From the NCBI GenBank assembly GCA_019240655.1, contig JAFAXX010000128.1, positions 1 through 46,929 on the forward strand: a stretch of DNA of 46,929 nucleotides, read 5' to 3'. The notes below the pieces were generated by a model. That model did no database searches and had not been told where the DNA came from. It worked only from the letters and a program-made list of their open reading frames with translations. Position numbers and translations under genes: made by a program. Positions 38,948 through 46,929 of the stretch are shown piece after piece (positions within the stretch are counted from its first letter, which is position 1; each line of letters opens with the position of its first letter). This DNA comes from Solirubrobacterales bacterium (GTDB lineage Bacteria; Actinomycetota; Thermoleophilia; Solirubrobacterales; Solirubrobacteraceae).

Positions 38948-40504
38948 ATGACCGAGTTCTTCGAACACGCCGAGCGCCTCGCCCTCGAGCACGCCGCGCA
39001 TCTGCTGCCGGCCCGCTGGCGGCGGATCGTCGAGGTGCTGACCGCGCCGATCCCGTCGACGCCCACCCGGATGATCCCCGCCCCGAGCGACGACGCCGCG
39101 ACGCGACTTGACGGGATCGACCACATCGTGGTCCTGATGATGGAGAACCGCTCGTTCGACCACATGCTCGGGTATCTCTCGCTGCCCGAGGCCGACGGCG
39201 GGCGGGGCCGGACGGACGTCGACGGCCTCGAGGGGCCCGAGGTCAACTTCAACGCGATCGACGGCACGCCCTACCCGATTCACCATCTCGACCGCACCCA
39301 GTTCAGCGGCGAGCCCGAGGACCCCGACCACGCCTCGGCGTCGGTCGACGAGCAGCTCGCCGATGGCGGCCAGGGGTTTGCGGCCAACTTCGCTCGCATC
39401 TCGAGAGCCCGCGCCGCCAAGGCCGGCGTCCCGGTGCCGGACCCAGGTCTCGTGATGGGCTACTACAACGCCGACGATCTCCCCGTCTACGACCACCTCG
39501 CCGCCGAATACTGCGTCGTCGACCGCTGGTTCAGCTCGGTGCCGGGGGCGACCTGGCCCAACCGTCTGTATGCGCTCACCGGGCAGGCCGCCGGCTCCCG
39601 TGACGACGTCGCGGTGCCGCTCTACTCCCTGCCCAGCTTCGTCCGCTACCTGGACCAGCACGACGTCGACTGGGGCTGGTATTCGTTCGATCCGGGCACG
39701 CTGCGGGCGGCCGATCCCGCCTACCGCTTCACGCGCCACGACCGCTTCGCCTACGTCGATCAGCGCAAGCTCAGCACCCGGGAACGCGGCGTCGGGGATC
39801 TCACCGAGGAAGGCCCCTCGTTCCTCGACGACGTGGCCGCCGGCCGGCTCCCCGCGGTCTCCTGGATCGACCCGCACTTCAAGGACCTGCGCGTGCTCGG
39901 GCCGAACTCGAACGACGACCACCCGCCGTCTGACGTCCTGGCGGGCCAGGACCTCGTGCTCACGCTCTACCACGCGCTGAGCTCGGCCAGGACGTGGCCG
40001 AAGACGCTTTTCGTGATCGTCTACGACGAGCACGGCGGCCTCTACGACCACGTCCCGCCGCCGAGCGCGGTCGACGACCATCCGGGCTTCCAGCGTCTCG
40101 GCGTCCGCGTCCCCGCGATGCTCGTCTCGCCGCTGGTCGCGCCGGGCTCCTCCTCGACGGCGATTCTGGGGCGCGATCTGCACTTCGACCACACGTCGAT
40201 CATGAAGACGATCCTCACGCGCTTCTGCCGGTCCGAGAACCAGATCCCGGCGGTGACCGCGCGCGTCGCCGCCGCGCACCACCTCGGGCACCTGCTGGCG
40301 GGCGGCGAGCCGCGTCCGGAGCTCCCCGATCACAGCGCGCTGGCAAGCCGCATGACCGGATGGCGGGCCGAATTCGCCCGGGCGCGGTTCGACGATCCGA
40401 TCGCGGCAGAAGGAAACCCGGCGCGGCTCACCGACTTCCAGACCGGCTTCTACGACATGGCCCGCCGGCTGCGGGAGGCGGGGCTGCCCGCCGGCCATCC
40501 ATAG
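38948..40504 (+). CDS. phospholipase C/acid phosphatase-type phosphoesterase
   Basis: A 518-residue protein of the phosphoesterase family PF04185. The N-terminal metal site is DHIVVLMMENRSFDHMLGYLS. Further landmarks are YCVVDRWFSSVPGATWPNRLYALTGQ, PAVSWIDPHFKDLRVLGPNSNDDHPPSDVLAGQDLV, TLFVIVYDEHGGLYDHVPPP and VPAMLVSPLVAPGS. It hydrolyses phosphate diesters or monoesters, often phospholipids. No signal peptide is evident at the ATG used (MTEFFEHAERLALEHAAHLL), unlike many secreted relatives, so location is uncertain. It stands alone, divergent from the biotin-enzyme operon across 107 bases. Confidence 0.9.
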   Translation: MTEFFEHAERLALEHAAHLLPARWRRIVEVLTAPIPSTPTRMIPAPSDDAATRLDGIDHIVVLMMENRSFDHMLGYLSLPEADGGRGRTDVDGLEGPEVNFNAIDGTPYPIHHLDRTQFSGEPEDPDHASASVDEQLADGGQGFAANFARISRARAAKAGVPVPDPGLVMGYYNADDLPVYDHLAAEYCVVDRWFSSVPGATWPNRLYALTGQAAGSRDDVAVPLYSLPSFVRYLDQHDVDWGWYSFDPGTLRAADPAYRFTRHDRFAYVDQRKLSTRERGVGDLTEEGPSFLDDVAAGRLPAVSWIDPHFKDLRVLGPNSNDDHPPSDVLAGQDLVLTLYHALSSARTWPKTLFVIVYDEHGGLYDHVPPPSAVDDHPGFQRLGVRVPAMLVSPLVAPGSSSTAILGRDLHFDHTSIMKTILTRFCRSENQIPAVTARVAAAHHLGHLLAGGEPRPELPDHSALASRMTGWRAEFARARFDDPIAAEGNPARLTDFQTGFYDMARRLREAGLPAGHP

Positions 40505-40523
40505 CCCGACGGCAGGTGTGAAG

Positions 40524-40544
40524 GGGGCGCGCGGAGCGCGCCCC
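40524..40544. terminator. GC hairpin between convergent genes
   Basis: GGGGCGCGC (40524-40532), loop GGA, and GCGCGCCCC (40536-40544) form a perfect nine-base stem 20 bases after the phosphoesterase stop. It can serve both convergent genes. Confidence 0.65.
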
Positions 40545-40589
40545 GCGGCGTGGCTCTCGCGCCGGCGAGCGCCCGGGCGGCCCGGGGCA

Positions 40590-41984
40590 CTAGGTCCGTA
40601 CCGGCTCACGGCGGGTCAGCACCTCGCCGGCCGTCGGATGCAGGCGGTACGCGACCGCGGTGGCCGCCGCCCCGACGAGGCTGACGGCCAGGAACGCGAC
40701 CACGTAGGGCGAGCGCCCGCCGCGATCGCCGAGCAGCTCGCCGAAGCGCAGCGCGACGGTGCTGAGGGCGACCGCCAGGCCGGTGAACAGCTGCTGGCCG
40801 GTGGCGTTGAGCGCGTTGGCATTGCGCATCTGCGCGGTCGGCACGTCGCTCATCGCGAGCGTCGAGTAGCCGGTCATCGCCACCGAGCGCGCCGCGCCGC
40901 TGATCAGGGCCAGGAGGGCGATCGCGATGACCGGCGTGGCGGCGGTGAGGAGCGCGCATCCGACCGTCGACAGGGTGAGGCACGCCGTCGCGGCCAGGAG
41001 CACCCGGCGAAAGCCGTAGGTCGAGTACATCGGCGTGGTCAGGGGCTTGATCGCGATATTGCCCACGAACACGAACAGCACGACCGCGCCCGATTTGATC
41101 GCGCTCCATCCGAACACGGTCTGAAACAGGAGCGGAAGCAGGAACGGGATCGACCCGATCACGAGCCACACGAGGACGCTGCCGGACATCGCGTCCGCGA
41201 ACGTCCCGATCCGCAGGGTCCGCAGGTCGACCAGCGGTGTCGGGGCCCGGAGCAGGTGCCGGGTCGCCGCGGCGAGCAGGACCACCGAGGCCACGAGCAG
41301 CGGCGCCGCCAGCGGCCAGTTCACGCGCGCCTCCGTCACCAGGTGGGCGGCGTACGTGAGCGCGGTCAGCCCGCCGCAGGTGAGCAGCACGCCGACGCGA
41401 TCGAGCGGCGGCGGCGTCTCGGTCGGCCGTCCCTCGATCAGCCGCCACGCCGCCACCACCCCGACGAGGCCGAGCGGGATGTTGATCGCGAACAGCCAGC
41501 GCCAGTTGGCGTACGTGGTGATCACCCCGCCGGCCAGCGGAGCAATCACCGGTGCGACCAGCCCGGGCCAGACGATGTAGGACATCAGCCGCATGACCTG
41601 CGGCTTCTCGGCCTGCTCGAACACGACCATCCGGCCGACCGGCACCATCATCGCGCCCCCCACGCCCTGCAGCACGCGCATCGCGACCAGCTCGTCGAAG
41701 CTCTGGCTGAGCGCGCAGCCGAGCGACGCCAGCGTGAAGATGCCGATCGCCGATACGAACACCCGCCGGTAGCCGAGGCGCAGCGTCATCCAGGCGCTCA
41801 GCGGAATCAGCACCGCGACCGTCACCAGGTACGCCGTGATGATCAGCGCGGTCGTGCCGGGCCGGACATGGAGCGAAGCGCTGATCTTCGGCACCGCGGT
41901 GACGACGATCGTGGCGTCGAGCAACTCCATGAAGAAGCAGCCGGCGACCAGCAGCGCGACGTTGCGGAGGCGTGGGGCGACCAT
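40590..41984 (-). CDS. DHA2-type MFS exporter (EmrB/QacA family)
   Basis: A 464-residue, roughly 14-helix drug:proton antiporter. Markers are ELLDATIVVTAVPKISASLHV (motif D1 region), PLSAWMTLRLGYRRVF (motif A), MRVLQGVGGAMMVPVGRMVVFE (motif B) and GPLAGGVITTYANWRWLFAINIPLG-like motif C (as read: VIAPLAGGVITTYANWRWLFAINIP). These proteins export toxic hydrophobic compounds or antibiotics using the proton gradient. ATG at 41984 has GGGAG close upstream. It is divergent from an alpha/beta hydrolase gene with a 101-base gap, so the two may share control. Confidence 0.92.
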   Translation of the reverse strand: MVAPRLRNVALLVAGCFFMELLDATIVVTAVPKISASLHVRPGTTALIITAYLVTVAVLIPLSAWMTLRLGYRRVFVSAIGIFTLASLGCALSQSFDELVAMRVLQGVGGAMMVPVGRMVVFEQAEKPQVMRLMSYIVWPGLVAPVIAPLAGGVITTYANWRWLFAINIPLGLVGVVAAWRLIEGRPTETPPPLDRVGVLLTCGGLTALTYAAHLVTEARVNWPLAAPLLVASVVLLAAATRHLLRAPTPLVDLRTLRIGTFADAMSGSVLVWLVIGSIPFLLPLLFQTVFGWSAIKSGAVVLFVFVGNIAIKPLTTPMYSTYGFRRVLLAATACLTLSTVGCALLTAATPVIAIALLALISGAARSVAMTGYSTLAMSDVPTAQMRNANALNATGQQLFTGLAVALSTVALRFGELLGDRGGRSPYVVAFLAVSLVGAAATAVAYRLHPTAGEVLTRREPVRT

Positions 41985-42085
41985 CAGCTCCCACCAAAGT
42001 AGTCAAGGCTCCCGGCGACGGCTTGGAACGACTTGATCCGGGTAGCCCGACGTGGCGAACGGCGGTCGGTTTCACCGGGAGGACC

Positions 42086-42997
42086 ATGCGAATCGAGAGC
42101 GACGGAGTCGGCCTGAACGTGGAGGTGAGCGGCCCGGCGGACGGCCCGCCCGTGGTCTTCCTGCACGGGGTCTCGGGGAGTGCCCGGACCTACGAGTGGC
42201 TGCCGGCGGAGATCACCGACGGACGGCGGATCATCCTCGTCGACCTGCGCGGGCACGGGCGCTCTGAGCACGCGCCCGGTAGCTACGTCATCGATCGCTA
42301 CGGCGGCGACGTCGCCGATGTCCTCCGTGAGCTGGCCGGCCGACCGGCGGTGCTCGTCGGCCACTCGCTGGGCGGCGTGACGGCATGGTGGGTCGCCCAG
42401 CGCCATCCGGATCTCGTCCGCGCCGCGTTCCTCGAAGACCCGCCGCTGTTCATGGGCGAACCCGACGAGCACGAGAAGAACCCGATGGCCAAGCTGTTCC
42501 CGCTCGTGCGCGATCGTGCGATCGGCTGGCAGCGCGATGGCGTCGAGGTCTCGGTCGCCGCCGAGGAGATGGGGGCGGCCCCGTTCGCGCCCGACCCATC
42601 GGTGACGATGGGCGACGTCGTCTGCGACGACGCGCTGCTGACCTCCGCCGACGCGCATCTGCGTATGGACCCCGAGGTCCTCACCGGCGCGGCCGACCGC
42701 TCGACCCTGGCCCCCACCGACACGACCGCGGCGGTCGCCGTGCCGGTGCTGATCCTGGCGGCCGACGACGCGCTGGGCGCCGCCTTCCCTTCCGCCCACG
42801 AACGGCGCCTCGCCCAGACCCATCCGTCCGTCGAGGTCGTGCGCGTGGCCGGCGCCGGGCACGGGATCCACAGCGAGCGCGCCCACCGCTCGGCCTACGT
42901 GCAGCATCTGAGCGACTTCCTGCGCCGCCACACCGACCGGCCGGTCAGCGACGCAGGCGGTTCGCGAGCCGAGGGCGCTCGAGCGCCCGCGGATTGA
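42086..42997 (+). CDS. alpha/beta hydrolase
   Basis: A 303-residue protein starting at the ATG with GGGAGG six bases upstream (MRIESDGVGLNVEVSG). Oxyanion-hole motif is VVFLHGVSGSA. The nucleophile serine is in GHSLGG near residue 94, the acid is probably in LILAADDALG and the histidine in GAGHGIHSE. The fold covers esterases, lactonases and haloperoxidase-like enzymes; no substrate can be named. The last 20 residues (SDAGGSRAEGARAPAD) run over the 3' end of the convergent pseudogene and look like an extension gained by stop-codon loss or by decay of that neighbour. Confidence 0.88.
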   Translation: MRIESDGVGLNVEVSGPADGPPVVFLHGVSGSARTYEWLPAEITDGRRIILVDLRGHGRSEHAPGSYVIDRYGGDVADVLRELAGRPAVLVGHSLGGVTAWWVAQRHPDLVRAAFLEDPPLFMGEPDEHEKNPMAKLFPLVRDRAIGWQRDGVEVSVAAEEMGAAPFAPDPSVTMGDVVCDDALLTSADAHLRMDPEVLTGAADRSTLAPTDTTAAVAVPVLILAADDALGAAFPSAHERRLAQTHPSVEVVRVAGAGHGIHSERAHRSAYVQHLSDFLRRHTDRPVSDAGGSRAEGARAPAD

Positions 42998-43755
42998 TCA
43001 CGGTTGCCGGCACGCGGCCCTCGGCCACCGCCAGTACGCTCCGACAGGCGCTGCGGCCGACGTCGGTGAGCATCTCCCGAGTAAGCCCGATCGCGTGCGG
43101 GGTGACGATGACGTTGTCCATCGTCAACAGCGGATCGGCGGGGTCGACGGGCTCGCGCTCGAAGACGTCGAGTGCGGCGCCGGCAATGCCTCCGCGCTTC
43201 AGCGCTTCGGTGAGTGCCGCCTGATCGACCGTCTGACCGCGCCCGATGTTGATGAGGTAGGCGGTGGACTTCATCTGACCAATGCGATCGGCGTCGAGAA
43301 GGTGGTGGGTGTCCTCGGTCAGAGGGAGAGTGGCGACGAGGTAGTCCGACTCCCGCAGCAGGGTCTCCAGGTCGACCAGCTCCACCCCGCCACGGGCGGA
43401 GCCGGACCGGTTGTGCGCGATCACGCGAAGTCCGAACGGCCGCGCCAGAGTCGCGATATCGCCTCCGATACACGCCGCGCACCGTGCCCGCCTCCACGTC
43501 GATCGCGTCGTAGCCGGCTCCGAGCCGGGCCGCGACGAGCGGCGGGTGAGCGCATTCGAGGCTCGCGCTGGTCAAGCTGCGGGCGTTGACGATCAGGCCG
43601 TCGAGCCCGTCGATGTCCTCCGCGCGGATCGGCTCGGTGTCGTGAGCGAGAAACCGCCAGCTGACCCCGGCCTCTTCGAGCGCGTCCACCGAGTACTCGG
43701 GCCTGCCGTCCGCGCGCCGCTGGTCTCGGGTGAGACCGACCTCAAAGGTCTCCAT
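42945..43755 (-). pseudogene. D-2-hydroxyacid dehydrogenase, internally deleted and frameshifted
   Basis: From ATG 43755 the N-terminal part reads METFEVGLTRDQRRADG to LGAGYDAIDVEAGTVRGV, a normal substrate-domain start. Then the frame changes and the text resumes as IGGDIATLARPFGLRVIAHNR, DYLVATLPLTEDTHHLLDADRI, INIGRGQTVDQAAL and NVIVTPHAIGLTREM, a normal C-terminal half ending at 42945. About 60-70 residues are missing at about 43465-43480, including most of the GxGxxG cofactor loop. The protein cannot bind its cofactor and the frame is broken, so the gene is dead. Intact relatives reduce 2-oxoacids. It is downstream of a GntR regulator that may once have controlled it. Confidence 0.85.
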
Positions 43756-43817
43756 CGGCCCCCCGCCACCTCCGGACTGCGCTTGGCTCTCGACGCCGCT
43801 CGTACGGCCGCCGGCGA

Positions 43818-44474
43818 TCACGCGGGCGCAGTCGTCGCCGCCTCATACCGCTGCAGCATGTCGACGAGGCTCGTCAGGTGCTCATGCATCGCGGCGGCGG
43901 CCCTGTCGGGGTCGCGCCGCGCGATCGCTTCGGCGAGACGCTCGTGCTCACGGAGGGAGCCCGTCGGCTGCCGCGAGGTGAACACGGTCGGGAAGTGATG
44001 GTTGAGGTTGAGATTGCCTAGCCGCGCCAGCATGCCGGCGGCGGTCCGGTGGCGGGCCATGGCGAAGATCGCCTCGTGGAACTCGCCGTTTGCGCGCATG
44101 TAGCCGAGGTAATCGCCGTCGTCCACGGCCTTGCGCATCACCGAGACGAGGCCGAGCAGCTGCTCGCGTTCATCCTCGGTCGCGTGCTCGGCCGCTCGCC
44201 GCGCGCACAGCGCCTCGAGCTCCCGGCGAACCTCGACGATCTCGATCGCCTCGCTGACCGACAGGGCGCGAACGCGCGCCCCGCGGTTGTGCTCGCGCTC
44301 GATCAGCCCTTCCGAGGCGAGCTCCAGCAGCGCAATCCGCAGGGCTGACCGCGTGACGCCGTATCGCTCGGCCAGCTCGGCCTCGACGAGCCGCTCCCGC
44401 GGGTTGTAGACGCCCTCGGCGATGTGCCGCCGAATACGGTCGACGACGGGCGATTCGCCATCCATGAGACTCAT
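43818..44474 (-). CDS. GntR-family regulator, FCD subgroup
   Basis: A 218-residue protein. The winged helix-turn-helix occupies residues 8-75 (VVDRIRRHIAEGVYNPRERLVEAELAERYGVTRSALRIALLELASEGLIEREHNRGARV). The all-helical FCD ligand domain follows (EIVEVRRELEALCARRAAEHA, ANGEFHEAIFAMARHR, NHHFPTVFT, EHERLAEAIARRDPDRAAAAMHEHL) with histidines and acidic residue for a bound metal. FCD regulators usually respond to small organic acids and repress nearby catabolic genes. Likely targets are the adjacent dehydrogenase remnant and the cyclase/ABC genes. It has a clear own promoter. Confidence 0.92.
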   Translation of the reverse strand: MSLMDGESPVVDRIRRHIAEGVYNPRERLVEAELAERYGVTRSALRIALLELASEGLIEREHNRGARVRALSVSEAIEIVEVRRELEALCARRAAEHATEDEREQLLGLVSVMRKAVDDGDYLGYMRANGEFHEAIFAMARHRTAAGMLARLGNLNLNHHFPTVFTSRQPTGSLREHERLAEAIARRDPDRAAAAMHEHLTSLVDMLQRYEAATTAPA

Positions 44475-44480
44475 GCTCGA

Positions 44481-44509
44481 AAGCTAAAAGTTGGCGACGT
44501 CATTGTCAA
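44481..44509 (-). promoter_or_regulatory. consensus promoter of the GntR regulator gene, leaderless
   Basis: On the minus strand TTGACA (44509-44504) is followed after 17 bases by TAGCTT (44486-44481), then six bases and the ATG at 44474. The -35 is perfect and the spacing ideal, so the transcript should start at or next to the ATG. It is the best-formed vegetative promoter in the window. Confidence 0.75.
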
Positions 44510-44524
44510 CCATCTCGCTGTAAA

Positions 44525-45439
44525 TCAGAACACGGCCACGGGGTTGACGGCCGAGCCCGTCCCGCCTTCGATGAACAGCGGGACGACGACGAGCAGGAAC
44601 TCCTGGCGCGACTGCCGGCGGCACTCATCCGCGAGCGGCTCGAGAACGACCGCATCGACGATTCCGACGCCGTAGGCGTAGAGGATGCCGTGCACGGACC
44701 ACGCTGCGGCGTCGTAACCGGATGGCGTGAGGTCCTGCATGTCCCACACCAGCAGCGAGCAGTCCCAGTCGCGGATCACCGGCATGCATGACGCATGGAG
44801 GCCTGGCCTGAGCTCGGCCCGCATCGGCCCGTTGTCCCGCTCGTAGGCGGCGAGCCCGCAGTGCACGACGAGCGCGTCGCCCGGATGCGGCCGCACCCCG
44901 GACGCGCCGGCGATGTCGACGAGCTCCGCGCCGTGCACCGGCCGCTCCTGGGTCACGTAGGGCTCACCCCGGTGATGGGGAACGTCGAGCAGGACTCCGC
45001 GGCAGAAGAAGCCATCGCGCCACTGCTCGATCCCGCCCCAGCGCGTGCCGTCGAACCCGATCTGCGCATCTGGGTCGCGGCCGTTCCACATCCCGTGTTC
45101 GTCCCACACATGGCAGAGCGCGTCGAGGTGAGTCATGAGCGGCGCGTGCCACGTCGCGGTTACCGTGTCGCCCGACTCACCGGCGCCGCTGGGATGCCCG
45201 AGGCTGCGCTTGCGCATCGTGTGGATCACGGGAAAGGCGTTCTTCGGCCCCGGCGCCTTTGGCAGCGGCTGGGCCAGAGAGACCCGGATCCCGGTGCGGA
45301 CGAGCCGCGCCGCTTCGACGACGGTCTCCGGTGTGATCAGGTTGAACGCGCCGCGCTGGTCGTCCTCGCCCCAGCGACGCCAGTTGCGCCGTTCGGCGAG
45401 CCAGGCCCGTACCTCGTCCTCAGATGGAAGTGACGCCAT
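44525..45439 (-). CDS. cyclase-family metal hydrolase
   Basis: A 304-residue cyclase-family (PF04199) protein of the longer subgroup: WRRWGEDDQRGAFNLITPETVVEAARLV, the metal site WHAPLMTHLDALCHVW, GFFCRGVLLDVPHHRGE, GDALVVHCGLAAYERD and LVVVPLFIEGGTGSAVNPVAVF. The glycine of the HxGTHxD form is replaced by methionine, which seems to be normal for this subgroup. It differs clearly from the cyclase at 2.1 kb. The neighbours, a branched-chain amino-acid-type ABC ATPase and a GntR regulator, suggest uptake and hydrolysis of an amide- or lactone-like compound. ATG at 45439. Confidence 0.85.
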   Translation of the reverse strand: MASLPSEDEVRAWLAERRNWRRWGEDDQRGAFNLITPETVVEAARLVRTGIRVSLAQPLPKAPGPKNAFPVIHTMRKRSLGHPSGAGESGDTVTATWHAPLMTHLDALCHVWDEHGMWNGRDPDAQIGFDGTRWGGIEQWRDGFFCRGVLLDVPHHRGEPYVTQERPVHGAELVDIAGASGVRPHPGDALVVHCGLAAYERDNGPMRAELRPGLHASCMPVIRDWDCSLLVWDMQDLTPSGYDAAAWSVHGILYAYGVGIVDAVVLEPLADECRRQSRQEFLLVVVPLFIEGGTGSAVNPVAVF

Positions 45440-45458
45440 CGATGTTCGCCCCTTTCGC

Positions 45459-46929
45459 TCACGCGGCCTGCCCGAGAACGTCGGCCAGGAACGCGTCTTC
45501 GACTCGGTCGACCACGTCTTCGACGTTTCCGGCGAGCGTCATCCGCCCGCCCGCGACGACGCACACGCGATCCGAGATCCGCAGCGCCTCCTGCACGTGT
45601 TGCTCGACCAGAACCACACCCACGCCCTGATCGTCCGCGGCCTGCCGGAGCACCTCCATCAATCGCGCGACCATGATCGGCGCCAGTCCGAGCGACATCT
45701 CGTCGACGAGCAGCACCTTGGGGTGGCGCGCCAGCGCCCGTCCGAGCCCGAGCATCTGCTGCTGGCCGCCGGAGAGCAGACCGGCGCGACGGTTCAGGTG
45801 GTCCTCGAGCTCCGGAAACAGCCGCAGGACATAACCCGCGTCGCAACGCGCGTCAACCCGGAGATTCTCCGTAACCGTCAGCTGCTGGAAGACCGCCCGC
45901 TCGTCGGTCAGGAACCCGAGTCCCTGAGCCGCGCGCCTGTGCAGCGGCACGCGCTTGCTGACCTGCTCCCCGAGCCAGTAGACCTCGCCCGCGAGCGGCT
46001 GAATCGCGCCGGCCAGGCCGAGCAGCGTCGTCGTCTTGCCGGCCCGGTTGGCACCGAGCAGCGCCACCACCTCCCCCGGGCGCACCTCGAGATCGATGCC
46101 GCGCACGACCGGATGATCGTAGTAGCCGACGGCCATGTCGCGCGCCGCCAGCAGCACCGAGCGCTCACGTCCGGCCCGGCGCGCGTGGCGGCTTCGGGCT
46201 GCGGTAACGAGCTCGTGCTCCTCCTCGGCCCGCTCCTCGGCGTCCCCGCGCAGGTACGCCGAGATCACCTCCGGATTCGCACGTACCTCGTCCGGGGTCC
46301 CGTCGGCGATCTTCTCTCCGAAGTTGAGCACGACGATCCGGTCGCACAGACCCATCACGAACGGCATGTCGTGATCGACCACGAGCAGCCCCATCCCCCG
46401 CTCCCGCGCGAGCGGCGCGATCGCCTCCGCGAGCTCGTGCCGGCGCACATCGCTGAAGCCGCCGGCCGGCTCGTCGAGCAGCAGCACGCTTGGATTCAGC
46501 GCGACCGCGCGAGCGGTCGTGACCATCCGGCGCTGGCTGAAGGAAAGCTCGACCGGCAGGCGCTCGAGGTCATCGCCGAGGGCGAACTGGCTGACGGCGG
46601 CTGACGCGGTTTCCGCCAGCGCGTGGCGCCGCGGCCACACGACCTCGAGCAGGGCCTGCCCCGCCGGCCGCTCCGACGCGACCTCCATGTTCTCGCGCAC
46701 GCTGACATCGTCGAACAGGTCAACCGACTGCCACGAGCGGACGAGCCCGGCGTGCACGCGCTGGTGAGGCGCGGTCCTGGTCAGGTCCTTCTCACCCAGC
46801 GTGATCGTGCCCGTCGCCAGCGGCACGAAGCCGCTGAGGGCATCGATCAGCGTCGACTTGCCCGCGCCGTTGGGGCCGATCAGCCCCACTATCTCGCCCG
46901 GGGCGATCGACAGCGAGACGTCGTTCACC
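45459..46929 (-). CDS. fused LivG-LivF-type ABC ATPase (branched-chain amino acid/amide transporter family), partial
   Basis: At least 489 residues; the frame is open at the window edge. The GTG at 46928 falls where LivG proteins normally already have a dozen residues, so the real start is outside. Domain 1 (LivG-like): Walker A GPNGAGKST, signature replaced by LSFSQRR, Walker B VLLLDEPAGG, H-loop VVDHD, and the LivG tail IADGTPDEVRANPEVISAYLRGD. A 30-residue linker follows. Domain 2 (LivF-like): Walker A GANRAGKT, signature LSGGQQQMLGLGRALA, Walker B VLLVDEMSLGLAP, H-loop LVEQHV. The two are usually separate genes. The permeases and binding protein should lie upstream, outside the window. 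Confidence 0.9.
   Translation of the reverse strand, partial: VNDVSLSIAPGEIVGLIGPNGAGKSTLIDALSGFVPLATGTITLGEKDLTRTAPHQRVHAGLVRSWQSVDLFDDVSVRENMEVASERPAGQALLEVVWPRRHALAETASAAVSQFALGDDLERLPVELSFSQRRMVTTARAVALNPSVLLLDEPAGGFSDVRRHELAEAIAPLARERGMGLLVVDHDMPFVMGLCDRIVVLNFGEKIADGTPDEVRANPEVISAYLRGDAEERAEEEHELVTAARSRHARRAGRERSVLLAARDMAVGYYDHPVVRGIDLEVRPGEVVALLGANRAGKTTTLLGLAGAIQPLAGEVYWLGEQVSKRVPLHRRAAQGLGFLTDERAVFQQLTVTENLRVDARCDAGYVLRLFPELEDHLNRRAGLLSGGQQQMLGLGRALARHPKVLLVDEMSLGLAPIMVARLMEVLRQAADDQGVGVVLVEQHVQEALRISDRVCVVAGGRMTLAGNVEDVVDRVEDAFLADVLGQAA

Noticed and set aside
38921-40609. 562-codon minus-strand frame over the phosphoesterase
   Set aside because: The plus-strand protein carries the complete phosphoesterase motif set; the minus frame is low-complexity antisense.
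44525-45439. Inactive cyclase because HxGTHxD is altered
   Set aside because: The histidines and aspartate of THLDALCH remain, and the glycine replacement appears common in this longer subgroup.

Overview
The window comes from a very GC-rich actinobacterium. Gene content and style fit the Thermoleophilia/Solirubrobacterales: many GTG and TTG starts, 4-base ATGA/GTGA overlaps, and starts that sit 6-7 bases after a TANNNT -10 box, as in leaderless transcription. That placement is inference, because no rRNA or marker gene is present. No tRNA, rRNA, CRISPR array, prophage or complete insertion sequence was seen. The window starts inside a gene (an FAH-family hydrolase) and ends inside another (a LivG-LivF fusion).

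Bases 1-10.5 kb look like a deoxy-sugar acid region: L-fuconate dehydratase coupled to an FAH-family hydrolase, a cyclase-family hydrolase, a D-2-hydroxyacid dehydrogenase, a zinc alcohol dehydrogenase, a short-chain dehydrogenase, and an MFS transporter-lutA-lutB-lutC operon. Together they read as the non-phosphorylated L-fucose route, ending in pyruvate plus L-lactate, with LutABC taking the lactate to pyruvate. The MFS gene has lost its middle. A decayed wax-ester-synthase/DGAT remnant and a GH15 glucoamylase-like gene follow.

Bases 14.0-23.5 kb are the most unusual part. One arm (minus strand) encodes an HTH-TOBE oxyanion-type regulator, a secreted double SUOX-like protein, a CBS-pair protein and a lipoprotein. 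The divergent arm encodes a TupA-type binding protein fused to extra beta domains, a membrane-anchored PKD protein, an ExbB/TolQ-like channel, a DUF2149 protein with an ExbD-like membrane aspartate, two paralogous TupB-type permeases and an ATPase. This looks like a tungstate/molybdate-type ABC importer combined with a proton-channel motor.

Bases 23.6-32.9 kb hold envelope and stress genes: gamma-glutamyltransferase, an MMPL transporter and a fasciclin protein. The last two are divergent from a CarH/LitR-like B12 photoreceptor across tandem 11-bp repeats. An ECF sigma operon and an MscS-like/PRC-barrel operon are then driven apart from a symmetrical pair of matching ECF-type promoters.

Bases 32.9-46.9 kb hold a HigBA-type toxin-antitoxin pair, DUF488, a five-gene operon for a split urea-carboxylase-like biotin enzyme with a LamB/YcsF subunit, a phospholipase C-like phosphoesterase, a DHA2 exporter, an alpha/beta hydrolase, a deleted hydroxyacid dehydrogenase pseudogene, a GntR regulator, a second cyclase and the fused branched-chain amino-acid-type ABC ATPase.
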